A DNA stretch of 20,089 nt from a virus, in the IMG/VR virus record IMGVR_UViG_3300009011_000065, positions 1-20,089 of that record; one strand, 5' to 3'. Every line of letters starts with the position of its first letter. The stretch's first letter is position 1. The position numbers and the translations under genes are program-made. Shown here piece by piece: positions 14,766-20,089 of this stretch. Under the pieces are notes generated by a model that was not told the origin of the DNA, did no database searches, and saw only the letters and a program-made list of their open reading frames with translations.

Positions 14766-16513
14766 TGACTGCCTCAGATAAAATGACTCAGAACACAAAT
14801 GCCTTGCCACAAGTTGACGATGCCAACGATGCCGCAAATGTGGTTTATGATCCCAACGGCCCAGGACAAATCAATCGTTCTGTCCGAGATCGGTTACGCG
14901 ATGTGGTATCGGTTAAGGACTATGTCGATGGTTCTGTAGGTGGGGTAGCACTTAGTCAAGCCGGCTTAGAGGCAGCTACTGCTGCTGCTGTCGCCATTGG
15001 GGCTGATCTATATTGGCCAGCGGGGCCAGTCCCGCTAGTAAGTAATCAAACTATTCCGGGGCTTCACTCTGTTCGTCACCTGGGTGCAGGGAGTATCAGA
15101 GCGGGCTCGAACGTCTTCAATCTTCAACCTTCAAGTACCGATGTGAACAAGCTCTATATGGCGCCGGGGGGGACGGGTGACGGCTTGAGTTCAGAACGCC
15201 CCCTTAATGGTTTCTCTGGCGCTCTAGCAGCGTTGCGGAATTATATGCCGCTTTGCGGGAGGTGGATCGTCGTTGGCGCAGCCGGAATCTATAATGAGGC
15301 TGTCATTTTGCCAGACTGGCTGGCCAATGGTGCAAACTATCTATCTTTCGAATTCCCGTCAGTTGGAGGCTCTCAGGTCGAGCCAAGTGCCTACACTGCT
15401 TTCCTTGATGGATCGGGCTTGAGTGCCTTGAACGGTTTTAACACCGGGCAGGGGAACCGAGTAAGCATTACTAATCTCTGCATACGAAATTGGTACGACC
15501 CAGCGTTATCGAATGTTCAACAAGTCCGGCGTGCGTTGGCTGTTCCTTCAGGTAGCGTAGCATTCGTCCAGAACTGTGGGTTCTATGGAAACGGTTTGTC
15601 CAATATCTCTGCTCTACCGGGTGGGTCAGTAACAGTCTCCGGAGGGGTCTCGGATGGGGCTCGGTATGGTTTGGATAATACGGGAGGGCGCATGTCACTG
15701 AGTGCTAGCAGTTCAACCTACTCTATTGTTAGAAATGCACTTGAGTACGGGTTGTACTCTAAGCACGATTCCAGTACGGTTTTCGATTACACCGAGTTTC
15801 GTAATAATGGTCGAGTGCCGGCTGCCGCAGCATATGGCGCAGCTCTTTTTGGTTATAAATCTAACTGTTCTATTGATACGCGAGGCTGTAAATTTTATCA
15901 AAATAATATTTGTTGGAACCTTCGCGGAGGGTTTGGCGCGGACAACCCGGGGATCCCCGATATCTATGGGGTAGGGGCGGAGGCGAATGTCCGACGGTAC
16001 CTATGTCGTGCTGGAGGGGTAGATGATCTCTCGCAGTATAGGTCGAATCGTTGGAGCGATATTACACTTAGGTATACAGGAGGGTCGATTACCGGCACCG
16101 GAGAGGCAACTGTTTTAAGTGGCGTCGCGGCAACACGCGCTGGATATGTGGCTGATCAGGATCAGGCAATTCGTATGATCATGACTTGTCGAGCCCAATC
16201 AGCAGACGGACTTTTTACACCGACCATTCGCTTACTTAACGGTGAGTCTATCCCTCTAGGTACTTACCGGGTCGCCTCTGGATCTTACGGTCGTATTGAG
16301 ATTTTTATGCGTCCAGCAAGTTCTCGTAATGCTTTCCAGTTGCAGTTTTCGTGCGTGGGGGCAACGCAAAATTTAGGTGGTGCAGTAGGCCAGATCTTGT
16401 CTGGACACATAGATCTTCCGCATGCGGGACTTACTTTCGATGTCGCTGCTCGTTCTCTTAGCGAAAGCGGTGTCGCTGTGCTTCACAGCTGTAACGTTGA
16501 GTTGAGTGGTTGA
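14765..16513 (+). CDS. Tailspike protein, pectate-lyase-like beta-helix type
   Basis: From ATG 14765 the product has 582 residues. The N-terminus holds the virion-attachment/linker motif of phage tailspikes (VVYDPNGPG, then NRSVRDRLRDVVSVKDY at about 37-53). DLYWPAGPV at about 85-95 is like the 'lyfPaG.Y' strand at the start of pectate-lyase-type helices. The middle (about 160-440) is Gly/Ser/Asn-rich with short repeating strands, as in right-handed beta-helices. The last ~130 residues (from TGSITG-like strands to HSCNVELSG) may be a trimerisation or carbohydrate-binding cap. Such proteins bind or cleave surface polysaccharide; catalytic residues cannot be named. GAGGGGG precedes the start. 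The gene is visibly richer in A/T than its neighbours, suggesting horizontal exchange. Confidence 0.78.
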   Translation: MTASDKMTQNTNALPQVDDANDAANVVYDPNGPGQINRSVRDRLRDVVSVKDYVDGSVGGVALSQAGLEAATAAAVAIGADLYWPAGPVPLVSNQTIPGLHSVRHLGAGSIRAGSNVFNLQPSSTDVNKLYMAPGGTGDGLSSERPLNGFSGALAALRNYMPLCGRWIVVGAAGIYNEAVILPDWLANGANYLSFEFPSVGGSQVEPSAYTAFLDGSGLSALNGFNTGQGNRVSITNLCIRNWYDPALSNVQQVRRALAVPSGSVAFVQNCGFYGNGLSNISALPGGSVTVSGGVSDGARYGLDNTGGRMSLSASSSTYSIVRNALEYGLYSKHDSSTVFDYTEFRNNGRVPAAAAYGAALFGYKSNCSIDTRGCKFYQNNICWNLRGGFGADNPGIPDIYGVGAEANVRRYLCRAGGVDDLSQYRSNRWSDITLRYTGGSITGTGEATVLSGVAATRAGYVADQDQAIRMIMTCRAQSADGLFTPTIRLLNGESIPLGTYRVASGSYGRIEIFMRPASSRNAFQLQFSCVGATQNLGGAVGQILSGHIDLPHAGLTFDVAARSLSESGVAVLHSCNVELSG

Positions 16514-16542
16514 AACTGACCGAAAAATGCAAACTCTTTTAC

Positions 16543-16565
16543 GCCCGCATTTGCGGGCTTTTTTT
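16543..16565 (+). terminator. Intrinsic terminator with adjoining ribosome binding site cassette
   Basis: GCCCGC (16543-16548), loop ATTT and GCGGGC (16553-16558) are followed by seven Ts. GCCTGGAGAAAACC then leads to the lysozyme start. It separates the tailspike from the lysis cassette and repeats the cassette seen at 11415 and 14346. Confidence 0.88.
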
Positions 16566-16581
16566 GCCTGGAGAAAACCTT

Positions 16582-17013
16582 ATGCGTACATCGCAACGCG
16601 GCTTGAGCCTCATCAAGTCGTTCGAGGGCCTGCGCCTACAGGCCTATCAGGATTCAGTCGGAGTCTGGACGATCGGCTACGGGACCACTCGTGGCGTGAA
16701 AGCCGGGATGAAGATCAGCAAGGATCAGGCTGAGCGGATGCTGTTAAACGATGTAGCGCGGTTCGAACCAGAGGTTGAGCGCCTGATCACTGCGCCGCTG
16801 AACCAGGATCAGTGGGACGCCTTGATAAGCTTCACCTACAACCTGGGTGCGGCCAATCTCGAATCGTCCACGCTCCGCCGGCTGCTCAATGCTGGCGATT
16901 ACGCAGCAGCTGCTGAGCAGTTCACGCGCTGGAACAAGGCCGGCGGGCAAGTACTTGCTGGCCTGACTCGTCGGCGTGCCGCTGAGCGGGATCTGTTCCT
17001 GGGGGCTGCGTGA
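16582..17013 (+). CDS. Endolysin: T4-type lysozyme (GH24)
   Basis: This 143-residue protein is a T4-type muramidase that cuts the glycan backbone of peptidoglycan at the end of the lytic cycle. The catalytic pattern is complete: Glu15 (SFEGLRLQAYQD), Asp24 and Thr30 (VWTIGYGTT), with the same spacing as T4 lysozyme E11/D20/T26. Further family landmarks are LNQDQWDALISFTYNLGAAN and GLTRRRAAERDLFL near the end. There is no signal peptide or SAR helix, so export should need a holin. ATG 16582, after CTGGAG, is chosen over the longer frame from 16510, which would cross the terminator. The stop overlaps the spanin start. Confidence 0.93.
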   Translation: MRTSQRGLSLIKSFEGLRLQAYQDSVGVWTIGYGTTRGVKAGMKISKDQAERMLLNDVARFEPEVERLITAPLNQDQWDALISFTYNLGAANLESSTLRRLLNAGDYAAAAEQFTRWNKAGGQVLAGLTRRRAAERDLFLGAA

Positions 17014-17537
17014 CCTGGCTCGGCGCGGTACCGGCTTGGTGTTGGTGGTTGATCGCTCTGGTTCTGGTCGCCGGCGGGCAGCAGTACCGGGTGGTGGTTG
17101 CTGATGGGGCGGCGGCCGATGCCAGGGGTGAGACTGCCAAGTCCGACAAGGCCCTGGCCGACTACCGCCTTGAGGTATCCGAGCGCGACCGGCGCGCCGC
17201 CGCCCATGCCAGAGCTGAAGAACAGCGCCGCCAGGCTTTGGCGGACGAGGAGGGTGAGAGTGCACGACAGAAACTGGAACTGGCCCAAGGCCGCGCCGCT
17301 GCTGCTGAGTCTGCTGCTGGTGGGCTGCGCGGGGAAATCGCCCGACTGCGCGCCGGCCGAGCAGCAACCTGCGACACCATCGCTACCCAGCAGCGCAAGG
17401 CAGGAGCCTCTGCCGTCGTGGTGCTCGGGGGATTGCTTGAAGAAGCTGACCGAATGGCGGGAGTCTTCGCGGATGCGCTTGAGAGAAGTCGAGTAGCGGG
17501 TAGGGCTTGCGAAGCTATTGTAGATAAATTCAGATAA
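17010..17537 (+). CDS. Inner-membrane spanin (Rz-like, DUF2514 type)
   Basis: The 175-residue product starts at GTG 17010, overlapping the lysozyme stop, with CTGGGGG upstream. It has an N-terminal membrane anchor (about residues 10-23, WCWWLIALVLVAGG). A long Ala/Glu/Arg-rich periplasmic coiled coil covers about 35-115, and a C-terminal helical part contains VVVLGGLLEEADRMAGVFAD. This is the layout of i-spanins in Pseudomonas phages (DUF2514-like), which join an outer-membrane lipoprotein partner and fuse the membranes as the last lysis step. The partner gene is nested inside it in another frame. Confidence 0.82.
   Translation: MTWLGAVPAWCWWLIALVLVAGGQQYRVVVADGAAADARGETAKSDKALADYRLEVSERDRRAAAHARAEEQRRQALADEEGESARQKLELAQGRAAAAESAAGGLRGEIARLRAGRAATCDTIATQQRKAGASAVVVLGGLLEEADRMAGVFADALERSRVAGRACEAIVDKFR
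17260..17496 (+). CDS. Outer-membrane spanin lipoprotein (Rz1-like), nested in the Rz gene
   Basis: This frame lies wholly inside the i-spanin gene. GTG 17260 has AGGAGG six bases upstream and gives 78 residues. The signal reads MHDRNWNWPKAAPLLLSLLL followed by VGC, with Cys23 as the lipidated residue. The mature protein is short and Pro/Ser-rich in the middle (EQQPATPSLPSSARQEPLPS), typical of Rz1 proteins, and has a further WCSGDC motif. An alternative GTG at 17254 is in frame, but its spacing to the ribosome binding site is too short. Full nesting is the lambda Rz/Rz1 arrangement. Translation of two frames from one stretch explains the constrained codon use there. Confidence 0.85.
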   Translation: MHDRNWNWPKAAPLLLSLLLVGCAGKSPDCAPAEQQPATPSLPSSARQEPLPSWCSGDCLKKLTEWRESSRMRLREVE

Positions 17538-17575
17538 TTCTAGTAATACGGATTTCTCTGAGGTGCTGACGATGT

Positions 17576-17595
17576 GAAGTTAAAGGTTTAACTTC
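17576..17595. repeat. Perfect inverted repeat between spanin and HEPN-like genes
   Basis: GAAGTTAAA (17576-17584) and TTTAACTTC (17587-17595) are perfect nine-base arms separated by GG. No T-run follows on either strand beyond the arm itself. It lies in the 147-base gap between two convergent transcription units. It could act as a bidirectional mRNA end or as a protein-binding dyad. Nothing else in this gap could be assigned. Confidence 0.6.
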
Positions 17596-17684
17596 TATCC
17601 TGCTGCCCATGTAGCGCGGAGAAGTATCGTGTCTCTATCAGTATGATTGGTGCTAAAATACAGTGGTGCGACAGTTGAGCGGGA

Positions 17685-18080
17685 TTAATTGGTTTCGTTC
17701 TCTATTATGCTAAAAATACTTGTTACATTTTTTACTTGCGACATTGCTTCGGTGTTTGTAATGTGCTCGTCTAAAAAATAATCCGCTCTAACTCGTAGTG
17801 CGTGCATTGCATGTATGCGTGTTCCGAGTCTTCTGATTGTAGCTTGTCTTTCTTTATTTTGGCATATGAAGTTGCATAGTGTATCTGAAAGTTTTATGTG
17901 TGATCCACCTTTCATATTGCTAACCCCTAGGCTAAGGTTTTGATCTGCTAGGTGAAGAGTCTCATGGTAGGCGCTGTAATATGATCTACTTACAATGTTT
18001 CGGTGGTCGGTCTCGCTCAGGTTGCTACACGTCAGCAACTCTTGAGACCAAATCAGGAAGCTTTTTGAGGTGATTGGCAT
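17685..18080 (-). CDS. UPF0332/HEPN-like protein, second gene of a TPR-HEPN pair
   Basis: The 131-residue protein shows the pattern of small HEPN proteins of UPF0332 type. SRSYYSAYHETLHLAD at 31-46 matches the family's 'SRaYYaafHaa..ll'. LRVRADYFLDEHI at 95-107 matches the late helix 'LR..ADY'. Between them are GGSHIKLSDTLC, like the family's 'KHs....f' turn, and an additional R88-x4-H93. HEPN proteins are often RNA-cleaving toxins or defence effectors, or their non-catalytic relatives. The gene starts 26 bases after the TPR gene on the same strand, with only a weak GGA upstream, so translation likely depends on the TPR message. A/T content is much higher than in the phage structural genes, suggesting acquired cargo. 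Function is inferred from family type and context only. Confidence 0.7.
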   Translation of the reverse strand: MPITSKSFLIWSQELLTCSNLSETDHRNIVSRSYYSAYHETLHLADQNLSLGVSNMKGGSHIKLSDTLCNFICQNKERQATIRRLGTRIHAMHALRVRADYFLDEHITNTEAMSQVKNVTSIFSIIENETN

Positions 18081-18106
18081 ATGTCAGATCCGTTGATCAA
18101 TATTTT

Positions 18107-18889
18107 TCAATGGTTGCCGTCAGTTTGCGCCCTGTGGTACGGAATGAAAACGTACATAATGTCTTTGAGTATGTGGCACGCATCTGAGTCAACAATACGA
18201 TCGCACAGCGTCTCATTGAGTTCATGTATTAGGCTGGCAGTGCCCTCTACTGCAGCGTAAAAAGTCACTGTTGAACCGCCGTAATTGTCGGTTCTTCTGA
18301 AGTTCCCTTTTTCGAAACTTATGTCTCTATCGCGCATGACGCTGGCTGCGATTTTGTAGATTCTATTCGCGTCTTCGTCAGATATGTTATTCTGCTCAAA
18401 TAGTGATGCAAGTTGTAAGGTTGCTCTGGCGTTAATATTTGCTTCAAGTGCGTCGAGGTCTATTGTATTAAGATTGCTCTTGACGGTATCGGAGAAAATT
18501 CGCGGCTTGAATATTATCTGGGCAGCTTCAGCGAGGTCAATCAATGTATAATGATCTGGCGATAGTTCGGCTGCTACTTTATAATGAAGGCAGGCTTCTT
18601 CAGGTTTTTTGAATTTAGTAAGTGCGTGAGCGTAGTTTGTATGAATGTTGTGGTCGTTAGGGTCGAGTGTTAATGTTTCTTCAAATGTAGAGAGTGATTT
18701 TTCTACGTTGTTCTCGATGGTATATAAAATCCCAAGGCAGATTCGTGCGGCTATAAAGTGCGCGGACTCTAGATTTTTAATGTCACGACGAAGTCGTGCG
18801 GAAGTGAATTGGTCTAGAGGGGAACCTGAGTTAGCAAGAATATTTAGTTCTTCTACTAAGGTATCGCTTATTGTTTTTGCCACAGCCAT
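18107..18889 (-). CDS. TPR-repeat protein, first gene of a TPR-HEPN pair
   Basis: This 260-residue protein has at least two tetratricopeptide motifs. One covers about 44-77 (ICLGILYTIENNVEKSLSTF to LDPND). The other covers about 78-111 (IHTNYAHALTKFKKPEEACL to LSPDH). Further helices fill the N- and C-terminal parts, the latter with DRDISFEKGNFRRTD and YHRAQTDGNH at the end. There is no signal peptide or membrane segment, so it is cytoplasmic. TPR repeats bind protein partners; the natural partner here is the HEPN-like product downstream. It might sense infection, hold the HEPN protein inactive, or scaffold it. ATG 18889 is preceded by GGAG at good spacing. Codon use is AT-rich, unlike the late genes. 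I do not recognise a named family for the full length. Confidence 0.78.
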   Translation of the reverse strand: MAVAKTISDTLVEELNILANSGSPLDQFTSARLRRDIKNLESAHFIAARICLGILYTIENNVEKSLSTFEETLTLDPNDHNIHTNYAHALTKFKKPEEACLHYKVAAELSPDHYTLIDLAEAAQIIFKPRIFSDTVKSNLNTIDLDALEANINARATLQLASLFEQNNISDEDANRIYKIAASVMRDRDISFEKGNFRRTDNYGGSTVTFYAAVEGTASLIHELNETLCDRIVDSDACHILKDIMYVFIPYHRAQTDGNH

Positions 18890-19227
18890 GAGCTACTCCG
18901 AATCCCTTTGTGACACCAGCCTTGGTACGAAATCACCTGTCTAAAATTCCGACGAAGATCGGAATGGCAGCTACATGTCCTCGGCAGCGCTACTATACGA
19001 CACGATGAGGCCTCCCGTCGAACCCACTCGATTGGCTGAATGTAGCATTGTCACCGTACGTCAACGCACCTTCACTATACGCCCTGGTCTTGGGCTATTT
19101 CCGCCATGCCCACTGTTCGACCGCTGCTACGCTCAGTGCTTTCCGATTGCTCCCTATCGTGCTCGATTGGACAGATTATCGTGATAAACACCCTATGATT
19201 CGCAGGATCATTAATCGGGGCAGGGCT
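18890..19227. other. Intergenic region between the TPR gene and the 74-aa gene
   Basis: This stretch of about 340 bases separates the minus-strand pair from plus-strand genes. It contains the ribosome binding site of the TPR gene at its left end, the 18943-18965 hairpin, and a small near-palindrome TTATC-GT-GATAA at 19176-19187. Short open frames run through it (for example from 18975 and 19048), but none has a convincing ribosome binding site and coding composition. I found no confident promoter, tRNA or attachment site. Confidence 0.5.
18943..18965 (-). terminator. Minus-strand hairpin upstream of the TPR gene
   Basis: ATTCCGA (18946-18952) and TCGGAAT (18959-18965) form a perfect seven-base stem around a six-base loop. 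Read on the minus strand, the stem ends in TTTT then AG, so it resembles a short intrinsic terminator. It could shield the TPR-HEPN pair from transcripts entering from the right, or be an operator dyad upstream of its start. Confidence 0.45.
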
Positions 19228-19452
19228 GTGGACAAGCACACATTCATTGGCATGGTCGAGGCCGGCGAGCCGCTGATTCAGCAGGCTATCGACGCCATGC
19301 GTGAGTATCACCAAGCTCAAGATAGCGGTGCGCCGGCAGAAGAGATCGAGCGTCTGCGCCTGCTCGCCGAATCATTGTTCCAGGCGGTATCCGACTACCA
19401 GCTTCGCGCTGTGGCAAAGGCTCGCGGCAAGGAGTTACCGCCTCTTCACTGA
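19228..19452 (+). CDS. Small helical protein (74 aa), unknown function
   Basis: From GTG 19228 the product is MDKHTFIGMVEAGEPLIQQA and onward, with an amphipathic helix (AIDAMREYHQAQ) and EEIERLRLLAESLFQAVSDY as a second helix. It ends ARGKELPPLH. It resembles small uncharacterised proteins seen near Pseudomonas prophage genes; no function is known to me. GC-rich codons contrast with the pair on its left. The start is uncertain. ATG 19195 in the same frame adds 11 residues (MIRRIINRGRA) but lacks a ribosome binding site. GTG 19228 has GGGG seven bases upstream and gives a more natural N-terminus. Confidence 0.65.
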   Translation: MDKHTFIGMVEAGEPLIQQAIDAMREYHQAQDSGAPAEEIERLRLLAESLFQAVSDYQLRAVAKARGKELPPLH

Positions 19453-19467
19453 TCCGCTGATTGGCGA

Positions 19468-19496
19468 TTGCCCGGGACCGGGCTCGCTTATACGAT
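19468..19496 (+). promoter_or_regulatory. Sigma-70-type promoter overlapping the LexA box
   Basis: TTGCCC (19468-19473) and TACGAT (19491-19496) are separated by exactly 17 bases. Transcription should start around 19503, inside the LexA box, about 23 bases before ATG 19526. A bound LexA dimer would block it directly. Confidence 0.6.
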
Positions 19497-19515
19497 ACTG
19501 TATCTTTATACAGTA
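19496..19515 (+). promoter_or_regulatory. LexA (SOS) box
   Basis: The near-palindrome TACTGTATCTTTATACAGTA contains the canonical core CTGT-N8-ACAG (19498-19501 and 19510-19513), matching the gammaproteobacterial LexA consensus almost perfectly. It abuts the -10 element of the promoter for the following two genes, so they should be repressed in normal growth and induced by DNA damage. Confidence 0.88.
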
Positions 19516-19525
19516 TTGGTGTCCC

Positions 19526-19819
19526 ATGTATTTCCTCCTCGTTCGACGCCGCGAGCATGGCGTGGCCATACCCTCTGACCGCCTCCGGAGGATTCAGCCG
19601 CTCCGAGCGGATGTGCACATTGGTGACCACCACAGTGAGTCTCTGGGCCGGGTGTCGACCCAGGCATGGGTGTTTAACCCTTCGCCTGGGCCTGACATCA
19701 TTCCCCGTCTGCATGACGCCAAGGTCAACGGCATGGCCCAGCTCGGCATCAACATCAACGGGGTAGAAGAGATCGACGGCGTGCTGTATGCGCAGTCGTG
19801 GTGGTGCAGGGCAGAATGA
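19526..19819 (+). CDS. SOS-regulated protein of unknown function (97 aa)
   Basis: ATG 19526, the first start after the LexA box, gives 97 residues. The sequence begins [20 protein letters not shown] and contains THQ-free polar strands followed by [20 protein letters not shown]. It ends with [20 protein letters not shown]. It has no signal peptide or membrane segment and I do not recognise a domain. The ribosome binding site is weak (TTGGTG). The stop overlaps the next start (ATGA at 19816-19819), so the two genes form an operon. SOS control suggests a role in DNA damage response or prophage induction, or simply phage-borne cargo turned on with induction. An overlapping frame at 19461-19766 is rejected, as it would start before the LexA box. 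Confidence 0.65.
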   Translation: MYFLLVRRREHGVAIPSDRLRRIQPLRADVHIGDHHSESLGRVSTQAWVFNPSPGPDIIPRLHDAKVNGMAQLGININGVEEIDGVLYAQSWWCRAE

Positions 19820-20089
19820 TGGCCGGTATACCGCAGGCTTGGCTGGATGAACTGAACGACCGATTCGCTCTGGTCACTGATCCCGAGGGGCGTGCGGCTG
19901 TGCTCGACGAGATGGCCTATGCAGCCTATCGTCGCCGAGAGGTTGGGGACGAGAACCTGGTAGACATGCTGGAGCTTACGGAATCGGCGAGGGCGTGGGC
20001 GCTGCTCGAGCACGAGGAGGCTTGGCACATTGGCCTTTTTCAATACGAGGGTTGGGTAGATCGCGAGCCAGGACGGATCGTGGTCGGCA
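19816..20089 (+). CDS. Second gene of the SOS operon, truncated by the window edge
   Basis: An open frame starts at ATG ATG 19816, overlapping the previous stop, and continues without a stop to the right edge (at least 91 residues). It begins [20 protein letters not shown] and is rich in acidic residues and Trp, with [20 protein letters not shown] and [19 protein letters not shown] further on. The composition is that of a soluble helical protein. I do not recognise it. Its transcription should follow the LexA-controlled promoter upstream. Genes after it lie outside the window and would be needed to judge the operon's role. Confidence 0.65.
   Translation, partial: MMAGIPQAWLDELNDRFALVTDPEGRAAVLDEMAYAAYRRREVGDENLVDMLELTESARAWALLEHEEAWHIGLFQYEGWVDREPGRIVVG

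Noticed and set aside
11415-16565. Repeated GCCCGC/GCGGGC palindromes as a CRISPR-like or transposon-derived repeat
   Set aside because: They are few, widely and irregularly spaced, have differing loops and always carry T-runs; intrinsic terminators explain them.
18645-18944. Plus-strand 99-codon frame opposite the TPR gene
   Set aside because: It is antisense to clear TPR motifs, with no ribosome binding site and shadow-like composition.
17538-19227. Possible right prophage end with an attachment site
   Set aside because: No integrase, tRNA fragment or matching direct repeat is visible; the composition change is better explained by cargo, since no second site can be seen in this window.
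19461-19766. Plus-strand 101-codon frame overlapping the SOS gene
   Set aside because: It would start upstream of the promoter and LexA box and lacks a ribosome binding site; the 19526 frame has the coupled stop/start with the next gene.

Overview
This window is part of a lambda-like (siphovirus) prophage or temperate phage, most likely from a fluorescent Pseudomonas. The late genes follow the order of an HK97/lambda-type morphogenesis module. The lysis genes (T4-type lysozyme, DUF2514-like i-spanin with a nested o-spanin) and the tail-tip protein starting [11 protein letters not shown] resemble Pseudomonas phage types. A canonical LexA box also fits a gammaproteobacterial host. No integrase, attachment site, repressor, tRNA or rRNA is visible, so neither prophage boundary can be placed.

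Layout. Positions 1-1866 hold the head-to-tail joining genes: the end of an unidentified gene, a gp6-like connector, a head-closure protein, a 56-aa protein, an HK97 gp10-like protein and a DUF3168 tail-completion protein. They are tightly packed, often with 4-8 base overlaps. Positions 1922-3043 hold the major tail tube protein, bracketed by two hairpins, and the tail assembly chaperone. A GGGAAAC slippery heptamer at 2768-2774 should send a fraction of ribosomes -1 to make a longer G-GT-like product. Positions 3086-11408 hold the tape measure and tail-tip genes (DUF1833, NlpC/P60, J-like tip protein with an N-terminal beta-grasp/TM module, and a 160-aa tail protein). A lipoprotein gene with its own extended -10 promoter and terminator (a moron) interrupts this series.

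Positions 11415-16565 are the adhesin region: a 767-aa tail fibre with a tandem domain duplication, a minus-strand HEPN-like gene, one to three very small ORFs, and a 582-aa beta-helix-type tailspike. Its modules are separated by short cassettes in which a GCCCGC/GCGGGC (or similar) terminator is followed within about ten bases by a CTGGAG or TTGGAG ribosome binding site. This arrangement suggests that the region is exchanged module by module. Positions 16582-17537 are the lysis cassette (endolysin, i-spanin, fully nested o-spanin); no convincing holin is present.

Positions 17685-18889 hold an AT-rich minus-strand pair, a TPR protein followed by a UPF0332/HEPN-like protein. It lies downstream of the lysis genes, where accessory cargo is common, and is the best candidate for an undescribed system such as phage defence, superinfection control or toxin-antitoxin. 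Positions 19228-20089 return to plus-strand, GC-rich genes: a 74-aa helical protein, then a two-gene operon (the second gene runs off the window) whose promoter overlaps a LexA box, so it should be induced by DNA damage.
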